This document shows positions 23,801-34,606 of a stretch of DNA of 64,000 bases, one piece after another (position 1 is the stretch's first letter; each line of letters starts with the position of its first letter). Where the stretch lies: NCBI RefSeq assembly GCF_964275005.1, contig NC_092705.1, positions 23,247,480 through 23,311,479 on the forward strand. The letters run 5' to 3'. The stretch comes from Diadema setosum (taxonomy: Eukaryota; Echinodermata; Echinoidea; Diadematoida; Diadematidae). The notes beneath the pieces were generated by a model, which saw only the letters and a list, made by a program, of their open reading frames with translations, had not been told where the DNA came from and ran no database searches. The translations under genes and the position numbers were made by a program.

Positions 23801-24521
23801 AGCAATATTAGTAGAACATATCAATGAAAGTTTGAGGAAAATTGGACAATCGATGCAAAAGTTATAAATTTTTAAAATTTTTGTGTTGGAACCGCTGGAT
23901 GAGGAGGCTACTAAGGCTCGTGGTGTCATATGAGTGCAACAGTATAAAGAAAATGTAATGACAATTCAACATATTTTCACTTTTTTTCACATAATAAAAG
24001 AGCACTTGACTTGCCTCTTTCTAAAGGCAATGGGAATAATATTACCCATAACATACGTCAGTAACGAGTCAAGGGAATGTTTACTTTTTTTCAAAAGATG
24101 AATTTTTGTGAAATTCTCTTTATATTTTTCTTTATTGTTGTACGCATGTGACATCATACACTGCAGTAGTCTTCTCATCCAGCGGTGACTGCACAAAAAC
24201 TTCAAAAATTCATAACTTTTGAACGGATTGTCCGATTTTCCTCAAACTTTCTATGATGTGTTCTACTAATATTGCTACATTCTCTCAATCCTTATGTTAA
24301 TGAAGGTGAACTTGTCCTTAAAGCATATCACGAGAGCACAAACCGTTTCTGACCACTCCAAGTGCCATTTGTGCTCTTCCTCTGGCTAACTGTTTTTCTT
24401 CTTCTTCTTTTTTTGCTCACCTCTTAATGCAGATGGACTCGTTGGCATGGCAATAGTAGGAGGAGCTGCTATGGCAATAGCTGGTCTGGTTGGGGCTGGA
24501 ATTGCGCTTTCCAAAAAATGA
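17880..24521 (+). CDS. FIS1: Mitochondrial fission 1 protein
   Basis: FIS1 is a tail-anchored outer mitochondrial and peroxisomal membrane protein; its cytosolic TPR-like bundle takes part in organelle fission. Four exons are joined by GT..AG borders in consistent phase: 17880-17924, 21828-22037, 22979-23084, 24433-24521. Together they encode 149 aa (human protein 152). METIVEETVSVEDLK (1-15) matches the N-terminal arm and fixes the start. FQYAWCLVRSRY (36-47), RKGTVLLEELL (52-62), GHYRLK (80-85) and YTKALKFVRGLLQIEPNN (87-104) are the TPR core. GLVGMAIVGG..AGIAL (122-146) is the membrane anchor, followed by a short basic SKK tail. All parts are present and intact. Intron 1 (3.9 kb) and intron 3 (1.3 kb) are loaded with transposons. 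Possible 3' end: AATAAA at 25362. Confidence 0.95.
18066..18771. mobile_element. TATGTGACC family element, copy 1
   Basis: The inverted ends read TATGTGACC(C)TGCACCTCAAAAC and, from the right, TATGTGACCGTGCACCTCAAAAC, followed on both sides by RAACA(T/A)AAAGTCG. This 706-bp non-autonomous element lies in FIS1 intron 1. The body matches, in inverted orientation, the copy at 19011-20355 and, more diverged, the copy at 47852-49156: shared words include ATGGACTC, GGAAAGAAAGCACA and CTGAGAAAAGAGGCT. Confidence 0.8.
19011..20355. mobile_element. TATGTGACC family, copy 2, interrupted
   Basis: A copy of the 18066 family in the opposite orientation. The left end is TATGTGACCGTGCATCACAAAAC and the right end the inverse of TATGTGACCCCGCACCACAAAAC. 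It is interrupted at 19056-19712 by another element. Comparing with copy 1 (continuous ..GTCGCACACACTGATTTTG..) shows where the insertion happened, only about 45 bp inside the left end. Confidence 0.8.
19056..19712. mobile_element. GGGTGATTTCAAGTTCGG element inside copy 2
   Basis: The inverted ends GGGTGATTTCAAGTTCGGTG are followed by iterations of CTAGTG (left) and CACTAG (right), about 34 bp matching. The left 83 bp (19056-19138) already form a complete small palindrome. The TTTCAAGTTCGGTGCT word returns at 19239, so one copy seems to have inserted into another. No protein is encoded. Confidence 0.7.
21009..21053. mobile_element. Solo end of TGTGACCCGCTACAACAAAA family
   Basis: CCCCCGACTTTCGGATCCTTTTG followed by TTGTAGTGGGTCACA resembles the right end of the element at 46524-47283. 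No partner end is nearby. It lies in FIS1 intron 1. Confidence 0.4.
22157..22349. repeat. Identical ~80-bp direct repeat in FIS1 intron 2
   Basis: TTGGAGTTATGATTGATATC.. starts at 22157 and again at 22269. The two copies appear identical over about 80 bp, to GATAGATCTGTATGA. Between them lie copies of GTTGATAGATCAAT. The perfect identity points to a very recent duplication. Confidence 0.85.
23759..24317. mobile_element. TTAA-flanked MITE, GGACAAGTTCACCTTC ends
   Basis: Left end AGGACAAGTTCACCTTCATAA, right end inverse of GGACAAGTTCACCTTCATTAA, flanked by TTAA at 23755-23758 and 24318-24321. Inner words pair as well: TAAGGAT..GAGAGAATG, GTAGAACA, TGAGGAAAATTGGACAAT. It is a 559-bp non-coding element in FIS1 intron 3, ending 115 bp before exon 4. 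A related one-sided remnant starts TTAAAGGGAATTTACCCC near 21395. Confidence 0.8.
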
Positions 24522-26346
24522 TCTTCGTATAGCTGCACACTGATCAAATTAATGATGCGTTGTGATGTGACCATGCAGTGTCGCCATTTGATGAATTTCT
24601 CACTGCGGAACTCTCTCTATATCTCTCTCGCTTTTTAGGGGAGAACTTTCCATGGGACTTCAAGGTCTATTTATCATGTGAAGATCATTCAGTTGTAAAC
24701 TGTCGACCATGCACCACCTTTTGTAGACCTATAGAAGTTGAAGGTGTTTTCATTTTGAATCTAAACGCTTTCCGATAAAAATTCATCTCTTATTTCATGC
24801 ATTCTTACTGTTCTGTTCAGTAATTTGCAAACAAGAAGTATGTTTTGAAGTTGTAGAATATTGAATCCTTTGTAGTGTTGTACGAGTGTACAAGACCCCA
24901 TGCACTGAAATTATTGTATAAAGTACAGTCTGCATGGTGTATCATTCTGAAAATTACAGCTCATATTTTGTATATAATTATGTCGAAGACAATGCTGTTT
25001 ATCTGAGATCATTTAAGATGTTTTTTTGAATTCTTCAGGTGAACTATCTGCAGCTGCGAGGAATAACAACATATCTCTATTTTGTATTATCTTGTTTTTA
25101 TTACTTTTTGTTGCATTTGTATATTCATGGTCAACTTTACCTAAATTGAATCCTCATGAGTCCTGATACTCCCCCCTGAAAATGCCTTTAAACATCCCTG
25201 CCATATTTCCTTCACTTTACCAAATTGTGTGATGGGCAAGCTTTTTTCTGTGGACTTGACCATTCGTAGTTTGGCAAGATTGTTAGTGCTCCAGTGAAAT
25301 TGATATGTTTTATGAATTTACAGTCAGTTGACACAAATTTGTAATTACTTTCTTTGACCTGAATAAAGCCATGAAACAAATTATAAATGCAATGGATTCT
25401 TGTTATAATGAACATCACGTAGCATAACACACAATCATTGTATTGATGCAATATTACTTGCCCCGAAGTTCAAAACTTCTTTGTATTTTGTTTTTCAAAC
25501 TCTGAATTTGAAAGGAGAAAGTAGTTTCATTGACTCCAAGAAGTTTCAAATCAATAATTCTTGCATCAAGTTGTTTTAATTGCAACTGATTGACAATTTG
25601 CCCTTCTGTTGGTGTACATAAACACCAGTTATTCATGGGTTGGGTAGTACAATAGCCATGATAAAAAAACAAACAAACAAACAAACAAACATGGCCACCG
25701 TAATATGAGTTTTTATCATGGCTACTACTAAAACACTGAATAATCACTTCTTACATATGTTGATGAAGGGCAATTTGCCAATCAGATGCAGTCCAACAAC
25801 TTTGTTACAATAAAAGTCCACTTTAATGTTGAATGAAATGTAAGTACAGCTGTACATGTTTGTATTAAAGAGAGGGGACTGTTGCAGCAATATCATTCCA
25901 TTTGCCAAAACAGGGGCTTGCAAAAGCTCCTACACATTGTATCTGTACCTCGTGGTCAGCTAAAATATGAGCCCAATTAAAGTGTAGTTCACAAATTGCA
26001 GTTAAAGTCAAAAAGTACATGTGAACTGGGGCTGTAGAGACTTATGGTAATTATGGTATTTGTTTTGGCACGCAATAATTCATTCTCTTGACTCTAGTTT
26101 TGCAGCTTGTCATTGGTCGGGTCAATGGAATGTACAAATGTTACTGAGTTAGTGTCTAGTTTTGTGTAAATCCTTGTCCATTTTGTCACTTCATGCCTCA
26201 TTTTATAACATCTGGACTCATGCATAGCTTTAGCAGAAGGGGTTATAGTTATACAATGTTGTTTGTATGGAGTGTTTTTTTTTTTTCAAGTAACCAGGAA
26301 AACAAAAAAACAACTATACTAAGTACATCGTATTACACTGTCAAAG
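24522..26346. other. FIS1 3' UTR and spacer
   Basis: The first several hundred bases are the presumed FIS1 3' UTR, with an AATAAA at 25362-25367 and another near 25810. A short AAAC repeat lies at 25666-25690. No further gene is seen. Confidence 0.4.
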
Positions 26347-26503
26347 TACAGTGGACTCCCATTATATCAAAATTTCATTATAATTGAACAAATAAAAAAT
26401 ACAAATACAAAGAGCCGATAATGTTGTTGTGGCCTGAATTTTTTATTTCGTTGTAACCAGAATTTCATTATAACCGTGTTCGTTGTAACAGTAGGGCTCT
26501 GTA
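26347..26503. mobile_element. TACAGTGGACTCCC MITE, copy 1
   Basis: Starts TACAGTGGACTCCCATTATA and ends GTTGTAACAGTAGGGCTCTGTA, an imperfect inverted repeat with TA ends. The interior has AACAAATAAAAAATACAAA and ATTTCGTTGTAACCAGAA. It is the first of three copies within 1.4 kb. Confidence 0.75.
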
Positions 26504-26871
26504 GCATGAAATTACACTGTATGACACATACAATTTCTTGAGTATGTGATCTTACAGTTGACTGTTTGTTATTTCTCTGTGTAAGTTTTTGTGTTGTAAT
26601 CAGTTATTTTTGTACAATGATGCTATTGGTATTTGTTACCATGTGCAATTGTTCTTTCCAGTTTTTTTTTTTTTCAAGTGAATTCCTATTATAATGAAGG
26701 AAAGCATAAAGACATGCAATGCACTGTGTTCCAGGTCCAGGGACAAACACTTTTTATTTCTATTGGTTAGCAAATAGATATTATTTTCATTAAAAATCTT
26801 TTAAATACAAATTATTTTGCCACCATGCTCCAACTGTGAGCTGTATCTCTTGTGTGCCCTATCAATTCTCA

Positions 26872-27061
26872 TACAGTGGACTCCCATTTATAACAAAGTC
26901 CTTGGGACCAGCAGTTTTCTTTCGTTATATCGAAATATCGTTATAAACGAACAAATAAACAATACAAAATATAGAGCCCATAATTTTGCAACCTTGATTT
27001 TTATTTCATTGTGACCGGAATTTTGTTATAACCATGTTCATTATAACAGGAGTGCACTGTA
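26872..27061. mobile_element. TACAGTGGACTCCC MITE, copy 2
   Basis: Starts TACAGTGGACTCCCATTTATA and ends TTATAACAGGAGTGCACTGTA. It contains CCAGCAGTTTTCTTTCGTTATA in full, so it is the most complete copy of the family here. Non-coding. Confidence 0.75.
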
Positions 27062-27587
27062 TTCCCAATGGTAAAGTACATGTCAGCTCTTTGATATTCT
27101 TCTCTTTTGTCAAATATGAGTTGTCTGAATGTGCTACCAGAGAACACATTTTTTTCTTCCTTTTTTTTTTTTTTAGATTTTAAATCATGCTGGCATGAAT
27201 TTGAAATATATGTAGCAAGAGAATAATGAAAGGATGCATGTAATTGCTGTAGGTAGCCTGCCAGTTTTTTATATCATTGCTGAATAAAATCTTGTGGAGA
27301 AGATATAAGATTTTTGACCAGAGGATACAAATATATTTGATTCCTTTTGACCATCACGTCATACATGTAGGTGCAACTAAACTGGAATTGACAAGCTGGA
27401 ATTGACCTCTTCCCCCCCCCCCCCAAAAAAAAAAAAAAAAAAAAGAAGAAGAAGAAGAAGAAAATCAAAACATAACTTCTGCAGTAGTTTCATGGACAGG
27501 GAGTTTAAGGTTTTGGCACATTCTTATACAGAAGCATTATCGAGTGAAAAATGCATGTACATGTTTTGTACAAAGTGATCTATATGA

Positions 27588-27764
27588 TACAGGAGATGCC
27601 TGTTATAAAGAAATCCTCGGGCCCAGCAGTTTTCTTCCGTTATAGCCAAGTAAAATAAAGTATATAAAGTTATATATAATGTAATGATTTTAGGATGTGA
27701 ATTTATACTTCATTGTAACAAGAATTTGTTGCAACCATGTTCCTTATAACAGCAGCGCACTGTA
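27588..27764. mobile_element. TACAGTGGACTCCC MITE, copy 3
   Basis: A diverged copy: TACAGGAGATGCCTGTTATA at the left, CTTATAACAGCAGCGCACTGTA at the right, with CCCAGCAGTTTTCTTCCGTTATA inside. Confidence 0.7.
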
Positions 27765-28269
27765 CAGTCAGCCCCGCATATTGAAGTGGAATCCGTATGC
27801 AGAACAGCCAACTTTTGTAAAGGCCTATCAGTACTTTGATGGTTGATAATCAGTAATTTGCACCTTTTTTGAGTGAAAATCAGTAATCCTTTAACAGTGT
27901 TATAGAATACATCACAGACAATGATTTCTGAAATTAGTAATTTGCTCGTAACCTTCAGTATTCTCCATTCAGTAGAAATTACTGAAAATTAGTAGTAGTT
28001 GGCAGCTCTGCATATGGACAGGAGAATGAGCTGCAATGTAGGCACTGTTTGACTGACATGTCGATAAAACACCTGCTTTCTTTATTTGGACAGAAAATTT
28101 ACTTTGACATAGGAGAAACTAGACTTTTGAGACTTCCACTTTTGTTCACTATATTGAGTCATGCCTTGTGTGATTTTTAAAAGTTTGCCATAAAGCAACT
28201 CCTCTGATGTATTAGTATGGTGGCTAGTGGAAGAGTCATTCCTGCATGGTGAACATGATTTACATTTAA

Positions 28270-28469
28270 TACTGTATTAGCTGTTATTTTCGCGAGGGTT
28301 TAATTTTCACGAATGTCGCGAATCAGGGTTGGACCGCAAATTTAACAACACGCGAAAATGTCACGCGAAAATGTCACCATGCACCAAGGTAATATTGCGC
28401 TTGCGAAAATGTCAGTGACCTTCTCATTCGCGAAAATATCTGTACGCGAAAATAACAGCATATACAGTA
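28270..28469. mobile_element. Cgcgaaaa MITE, copy 1
   Basis: The ends TACTGTATTAGCTGTTATTTT and AAAATAACAGCATATACAGTA are inverted repeats. The interior repeats CGCGAAAATGTCA words. Further copies lie at 36044 and 38292. Confidence 0.7.
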
Positions 28470-28760
28470 CTTGTCACCTCTTTGTCAAGAGTATTCTTTG
28501 TACACTGTACATGTTTCCAACAATATGTCAATACAATCACATTATATCATTGCAATAATTTACACGTACAAGTGTACAAGTTTAAGTGTATCATACAAAG
28601 TAAAGCTGTACATGTAGGCAGATGTGTTGTACATGTGTCTGTATAAATGCTTGTTCATCTCACATGTCAAATTGTATAGTACAATGTACAGTAGCTCGAT
28701 GTTAATGCCATGTACCAGTTGCAAAAAAATAAATAAATAAATAAATTAAAAAAAAAAAAA

Positions 28761-28779
28761 TAATAATAATAATAATAAC

Positions 28780-28873
<94 letters not shown>
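28761..28873. repeat. AAT repeat turning into ATT repeat
   Basis: About 23 AAT triplets (one AAC) run into about 14 ATT triplets at 28831. The array is its own inverted repeat and could fold into a single hairpin. Confidence 0.9.
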
Positions 28874-29913
28874 GACAATGAATAATCACTTACTGCCAAC
28901 ATTTGTCACTTTCCTATTCCTGGGATAGGTTGTCTGCCAGTTGAATGTTGTACGTCTGTAACTCTGAAAGCGTGTCCATGCTGTTCAGTTTGAGAATAAC
29001 CTCTCATCCCACTAGCCACACTCGCACTCGCACACACGCACGCACGCACACACAACTGCCTAAGGAAACCGCCTGTAATACAAAATGTAATACACCTTGA
29101 AAGGAAGTCAGCACATAACATACAGGAAGGTGTAAGATGGAGGATCTAAATTCCAAAAAGGCAATTTATTTCCATGTTTCATCAAAAATGCAGAGAGATG
29201 GTACATGCATGGGGAGATGCAATTGAATTAGCCAGATGTTATACAAGAGAGATGTTCACAGCTGTTTCAAAGACTCTAAAGGAGGGGGGGGGGGGGGCAA
29301 AAAAATCTGCAGCAGCAACAGCAGTAGTTCAGTTAAGTAGTCCACTGCCTGGACTGTTCTGTGTGATCATTTACCACGCGCACACACCGCTACAGCACGC
29401 GTATGCCCCACCGTACACTCGTGTATTAATTTTCCGCGCACGCACGCATCTCGACCTCCAAATTCGGACAGGTTTGTTGGCATCGAGCGGTTACAGGGGA
29501 TAGTGCGATAAGCTGTGGAGCGACGCATGGATGCGTAATGATAAATAACGTCCAGAATCTGGACTACAGTACAAGAGGCACAAGTATTTTGATACAATCA
29601 GAAATAAAAAATGGTGTTACATTTCCCAAAGGTTTTGATAACAAAATACATAGGACCTACAGTAAAATGCTTTTTGCCAAACAGATGACCTTCTAAGATG
29701 GGAGAGTAAAAATAATGCAAAAGGATAACTATTTCTTTGCCAATATTGGGCTACCTCCCACCATAGGGCTACCATGGCAACAGGACAGGACTGGAGTAGA
29801 TTCTAGAAAACTAACCTACTCGAGTATCTGTGTGTAAAATGCATTCTGCACAACACAGTGAATAGGTTCCCAATCGCCTACACATATATATATCCATCGA
29901 ACACTACATTGCA
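28874..29913. other. Spacer without gene
   Basis: Contains CA-rich words near 29020-29050, a poly-G run at 29283-29297 and a CpG-rich patch at 29375-29530. No coding exon is supported. Confidence 0.35.
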
Positions 29914-29917
29914 TTAA

Positions 29918-30398
29918 CTCTTTATTTGCCATGGTGGAAGCTCCCTGGGTGCCACGTTATTCTGAGACACAAAGGTAGTCATGCTTTGAGAAAGAATTCG
30001 GTTTCTCCAATTTGTATAACTTCTACAAATATCTGTTAAGGTGGACACAATAGTGAGCAAAACTTTGCTCAATATAAATTGTATGACAAATCTATTTTCA
30101 ATTTTTCTTTTGAATGACCAGTTGCTACATTACTGTAAAGGCATGACTTTTGCACATAAAAAACGTAACAGAAACTTAGAATGTACATGCAAATCTAGTT
30201 GGGAACACCGTTTGATAGTCAATCACCACATAGAATGCAAGCCGTATGTGAGAGGAACAAAAGCCTGAGAAACGCTTTCATTATACCGCGGAATTAGCGA
30301 TTTATCGATCGGTTTAAGCGGCTTTGTGTGTTGAGCAGAATATGCGAAGTTGGCACACCGTCGACTGAGTTGGACGTGTGAACGTGGCACATAAAGAG
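29918..30398. mobile_element. TTAA-flanked element, CTCTTTATTTGCCA ends
   Basis: CTCTTTATTTGCCATGG at the left against CTCTTTATGTGCCACGT (inverted) at the right, flanked by TTAA at 29914-29917 and 30399-30402. It is 481 bp and non-coding. Confidence 0.7.
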
Positions 30399-30532
30399 TT
30401 AAGCATATCACAAGAGCACAAGCCGTTTCTGACCACTCCAAGGCTCACAAGAAGCTTATCTGACAAGGCAACATCTAATGTGTGCAAACTGATTCTATTG
30501 AGGGTTTGGGCTGATGAGGATATACTGTAAAG

Positions 30533-30742
30533 CCAGAAATGTGTGCGTCCACTTTCATTTTGCAAAATTTGTGAGAGCCAAGATTTGCGAAATTTAAATG
30601 GCCGCATAATTTCTTGTCTACACTGGATTCATTAAATGCCTGTGACAATTCACGAAAGTTTCATGCCGCAAAAAGAAAAAAAAGGGCAGTTGGCTTCAAT
30701 TCACAAAAATTTCTTGCTGCAAATATTTCCTGCTTTACAGCT
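30533..30742. mobile_element. ACTGTAAAGCCAGAAAT MITE
   Basis: TACTGTAAAGCCAGAAATGT at the left pairs with AATATTTCCTGCTTTACAGCT at the right. The interior is palindromic in AAATTTGTGA/TTCACAAAAATTT words. Non-coding, about 210 bp. Confidence 0.65.
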
Positions 30743-30825
30743 GATAATTTTGAATACATATGAATAATAGAATTAAAAACAGAGCGAAAAGAGCAAATGA
30801 CAGATTTTTAATTTGTCATACACAG

Positions 30826-30994
30826 GCACAGAAAAGACGGGTTTCACTTAGCACCAGAAAGCTTGGCCAACCTAATCCTACCCAGCAAATCAAATAAATG
30901 GGATAAGATTCAGGTTTTAACCCAAAATCTTGAAGAAAAACAAACTGAGAAGGCCACAGAGCAGGTGAAGAAGTTGCAAATCAGTGACACCTGA
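30826..30994 (+). CDS. Possible terminal coding exon, unknown gene
   Basis: After an acceptor (catacacag, 30817-30825) there is a 55-codon frame starting HRKDGFHLAPESLANLILP, then SKSNKWDKIQVLTQNLEEK and a Lys/Gln/Glu-rich helical end KATEQVKKLQISDT with stop TGA at 30992-30994. The composition is protein-like, unlike the AT-rich surroundings, but I recognise no family and find no partner exon upstream. It could be the last exon of a small gene or a captured fragment. Confidence 0.3.
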
Positions 30995-31771
30995 AAACAT
31001 CTGAATAGGCCCAACACATGGAATACATTGCCTCATCGATATTGTGTAATGGCTGTGCAGATACATAAATGACTAAAATAAATAACTGAATGATGAGCAA
31101 GTGTCATATAAAATGATATGAATGAAATGAAGCATCCACTTCAGGCATGTGTACCCGAACATCGTATATCAAGAGAAGTAATGATGTCATCCCCCATAAA
31201 TGCTGTCAAGGCATATGATATGAAACATATGGAGTGCTCAAAAAGCACAGGGTTTTGAGAATCTGTACTTAGATAATATGACCTCATGGTTTGCCAAATG
31301 TCAAATGAGCTTGTGATTTGTTTTAGAGTATGTGAATCACTCACAAGTAACCAGTTGGCTTATAACCTCTTGGCTTAATGAAAAAACAAATAAAAATGAC
31401 AAAAAGAGTGAAAAAAAGAAATCATTAACAGAATATATGCTCAAGGTAATCATGTTAATAAGATATAGACTAGATACAAATATCACTGGCAATTTACAAA
31501 TCTATAAAGCTATTCAGGTGTTAATAATAATGGATGTTAGTGAGCATACTTTGAACAAATTGAAACCATCAAGAATTACTAGGAAAAGACAGATATTTGA
31601 AATTACCCGTACTCATTGAATAACTTTACAAAAATTATACACTGTATGTATTGTGTGGAGTTAACAGAGAACAGATTGTGAACATTATTGGTCAGTGAGG
31701 TGACACTAAACATTTTTGGTACAAAACTTCTGTATGCACAGCTACTATGTAGTGTTCATGTTTATTGCATC
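30995..31771. other. AT-rich spacer
   Basis: No exon or repeat with clear ends is seen. AT-rich open frames here have no domain content. Confidence 0.35.
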
Positions 31772-31775
31772 TTAA

Positions 31776-31860
31776 CCCGTTGAGGACGGGCTAATTTTGC
31801 TACAACACGCATTTCCCATAGACATTTGCCCGAGTATACTCGGGACTCTTCCTCAACGGG
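31776..31860. mobile_element. 85-bp TTAA hairpin element, copy 1
   Basis: TTAA|CCCGTTGAGGACGGGC at the left pairs with ..CCTCAACGGG|TTAA at the right (TTAA 31772-31775 and 31861-31864). The centre carries CCCGAGTATACTCGGG, a perfect 16-bp palindrome, beside TGCTACAACACGCATTTCCCA. It is one of six copies in the window. Confidence 0.8.
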
Positions 31861-32054
31861 TTAAAATACAATCTTTATAGTATGCTTTGTCTTCTGCCCT
31901 AAGACCTTTATCACCATGCAAATTGAGATATGGGTTTAACTTTTACAGAATACTGGTAACACTTCCGGAAATTTTGGGATTTAATCACATTCAGATTGAA
32001 CTCAAAGTGAATTTCTTTCCCTTTCTCTCTCTCTCTCTTCCTTGTTCTTCTTTA

Positions 32055-32450
32055 GGCGCAGTCACACTGGCAAAAGATCGAGAAGATTACGTTCACGATC
32101 TCTAAGATCTCGAAGTTTTGCCAGTGTGACTGCAAACTTCTCGCAAACTTCTTGGGAAACTTCCCACTTCAACTAGGGACATTTCCCTCACCCCCCCCCC
32201 CCCAACAAACTTCTCGATCTGTTTGCCGGCGGTGTCTCCAAAGCACAAGGTCATTGTCATGTACAGATGTGTATTGTTACGTCTTGATCACTAGCCATCG
32301 GACAGTGCGCTCTTTCTTCCTTCTTGCGTGCGCATACTAATGACCCAAACTTCTTGATCCAAGTGTGGCTGCCAGTGTGACCACACAACAAAAGATCGAG
32401 AAGACTTCGCGATGTTAAACTTCTCGATTTTTTGCCAGTCTGACCGCGCC
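32055..32450. mobile_element. GGCGCAGTCACACTGGC element
   Basis: GGCGCAGTCACACTGGCAAA followed by AGATCGAGAAG at the left is inverted at the right (CTTCTCGATTTTTTGCC, AGTCTGACCGCGCC). Copies of GCCAGTGTGACTGCAAACTTC and CAGTGTGACCACAC inside show an internally repeated structure. No clear target duplication. 396 bp, non-coding. Confidence 0.65.
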
Positions 32451-33169
32451 TTTTATTTAAATAATTTTTCCAGGTTAAGAAAACATTGCTATTTGATGCA
32501 AAGGTCAAGTAGTCAGTGAACGCTAGTTTTCTTTATGGTACAAATATTACGAGATGAAATCCAATACAATTTGATGGTAATCCTATGTTGTGACTGAATT
32601 TTGTAAAAGCTATTAAAGAGGATTTTAAAAGAAAGTAAACAATGTTAGCAACATAATTACACACTACATAATAATTGTAATATTTAAATGGTTAATCAAA
32701 TACTACATGTGTGAGATGTACTTCTTCAAGTAGTTTCCTGCTCATATGCATTAGAAGAAGCCTCAAGTTTGCAATTTATAACATGATTATGTAAAGATAT
32801 TTGCCATGCATGCAAAGAAAGCTAGAAACGCATAGTATACAAACTTTGGAAAAGTCGGAAGCAAAGTTTGCTTTCTCTGTTACGGAGAACAAGGGAAAGG
32901 AAAACCAAAATCCATATTGCACTAATTTTCAGTCTTGTTTCAGTCTCTGCATTTGTGAGCAAAGATTGTCATGACATGGTCTTTCTGCGCTTCAGCATGT
33001 TCCTCATTCCATTCAGAACTAAAGTCGGTGTGTGTCTTTACAGTGGAAGTGTTAGTAAACGTACCATATGTTCGAACAAAAATTACAACGGGACCTTCCG
33101 CAATGATAACTTTAAAAATAGGGAATCAATCCAAATACAATTTCAGGGTATGACACTGTAACTCAATGC

Positions 33170-33470
33170 CTACATCTTACAGAAAGTGCCATTCGATTTT
33201 CTTCAGTGGTCAAAGAGAAATGAGGAATTTTGTAGAGCATGTCAGGAATCTCTTCCCTCCAAGTTCTGTCTATTGTGTTTACCGGTACACATTAATGTGC
33301 AGTTCCAAGAGCATTCAAGTGCTAAACTTGGAAGAGTCAGACTCATGACATGCTTTACAACAATCCACATTTCTCTGTTACCGCTTAACCAAATTGAATG
33401 GGGTTTTCTGCAAAATAGAGCTGAGATGTTATATTTTAAGACCTTGAAGTAGCATTTAGACAGTATAATC
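33170..33470. repeat. Imperfect long hairpin
   Basis: GAGAAATGAGGAATTTTGTAG and AGCATGTCAGGAATCT (left arm) are inverted at 33335-33385 (AGTCAGACTCATGACATGCT, CCACATTTCTC). Pairing extends outwards with many mismatches. Probably an old palindromic MITE. Confidence 0.45.
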
Positions 33471-33862
33471 ATATTATCTGTTATCAATGCAAAATCCGAT
33501 TGTAATTTTTTGGGGGGACATACTGTATATCATGACTCTACACCATCCTGTGTGCAGTCAGCATATCACATCATACAGAATTGGGGTATTACAAATGACA
33601 TGACTCAAATGTTTTCACCAGACTTGTAATGATAACTTCACTGCAGCTCCCAGCATTTCCACGGAATGTAAATAGTTAAAGGAATGTTAGAGAAAAGTTA
33701 ATTGTTGTATATAAATCAATGTGACATGTGTTTGTCATCCAAACAAAATATCATAGACTGTGATCTCTATTGCATTCTCCTGTAGAATGCTTAGCTCAAC
33801 ATGTTGCTATATTGCATGTATGAAGATCTTACTAGAAATTACAAGCATAGAAAAATAAGTAC

Positions 33863-34046
33863 CTGTATGTCTGTATGTTCCGATACAAAGCTACTCCCCA
33901 ACCAAACATCTAGCTCATTAGGAAGATATATTTCATTGAAGTTTAATGGACACTTTCTAATTTGAGTCATAAACTTTTCAAAGTGTGAGCTGCATACCAC
34001 TGCAGCAAGATGACTGTGTCTTGACGAAACTTTGCACACGTCAGCA
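33863..34046 (-). CDS. Possible internal coding exon, BTB-like?
   Basis: On the minus strand an acceptor (gtgacag) and a donor (CAG|GTACTT) bound 184 bases with no stop in one frame over 61 codons: ADVCKVSSRHSHLAAVVCSS, then HFEKFMTQIRKCPLNFNEI and YLPNELDVWLGSSF. The pattern H..LAA..CS.HFE.....F.EI.LP resembles the first half of a BTB/POZ fold (AHR.VLAA.S.YFE), but the usual D-phi-x-phi start is weak. No neighbouring exon was found and the GPR180 gene on the same strand ends 2.8 kb upstream. Unproven. Confidence 0.25.
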
Positions 34047-34534
34047 CTGTCACATGACAATATCAAGACCACATGATTAGAGTTGTATATCAATTGAAAA
34101 AACAAAACAAAAAAAATAATTCTGAAAATGGAAATGACAAAAAGGAAAACAAAAATGCATCCTGAAAATTGAATAATAGCATATTGTGCATTGATGGAAT
34201 CTACTTGCATTCAGTTTGCATAACACACTGTCCAAGTATTCACAAAGACAAGAAAGCATGTGCATACAACCCAACAGTCAAGTTACTGTAAACACGAACA
34301 TATAAATAATATATTTCTGTCTTTCCTGTGGAGTTACACTTTGTCAATCTAATCCAGCTGTTTCAAAACAGAAGGGAAGTTATGCTTAGAAGAGCACGGA
34401 GTGAATCCACACAAACAGTAGCAAAAGCTAGTTACCCTCTCCTCTCTACTAAAGTTATGTGTTAAAAATAAAGACAGAATAAACTGACCAGAAAGAATAT
34501 AAATTATTAGTGGAAAAGTGAGCAAAGAAAATGG

Positions 34535-34606
34535 GATTCCATCGGGATTCGAACCCGAGACCTCCGGATTGCCAGACCGGTGCTCTACCGACTGAGCTAT
34601 AGAAAG
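34535..34606 (-). tRNA. tRNA-like, anticodon GGC (Ala), copy 1
   Basis: Read on the minus strand: D-arm TAGCTCAGTCGGTAGAGCA (A box), anticodon arm CCGGTCTGGCAATCCGG with loop CTGGCAA and anticodon GGC, and T-arm TCGGGTTCGAATCCCGA (B box). The outer acceptor pairs are poor (only five of seven pair). Eukaryotes normally read Ala GCC with AGC, so this is more likely a SINE head or pseudo-tRNA than a working tRNA. Confidence 0.5.
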
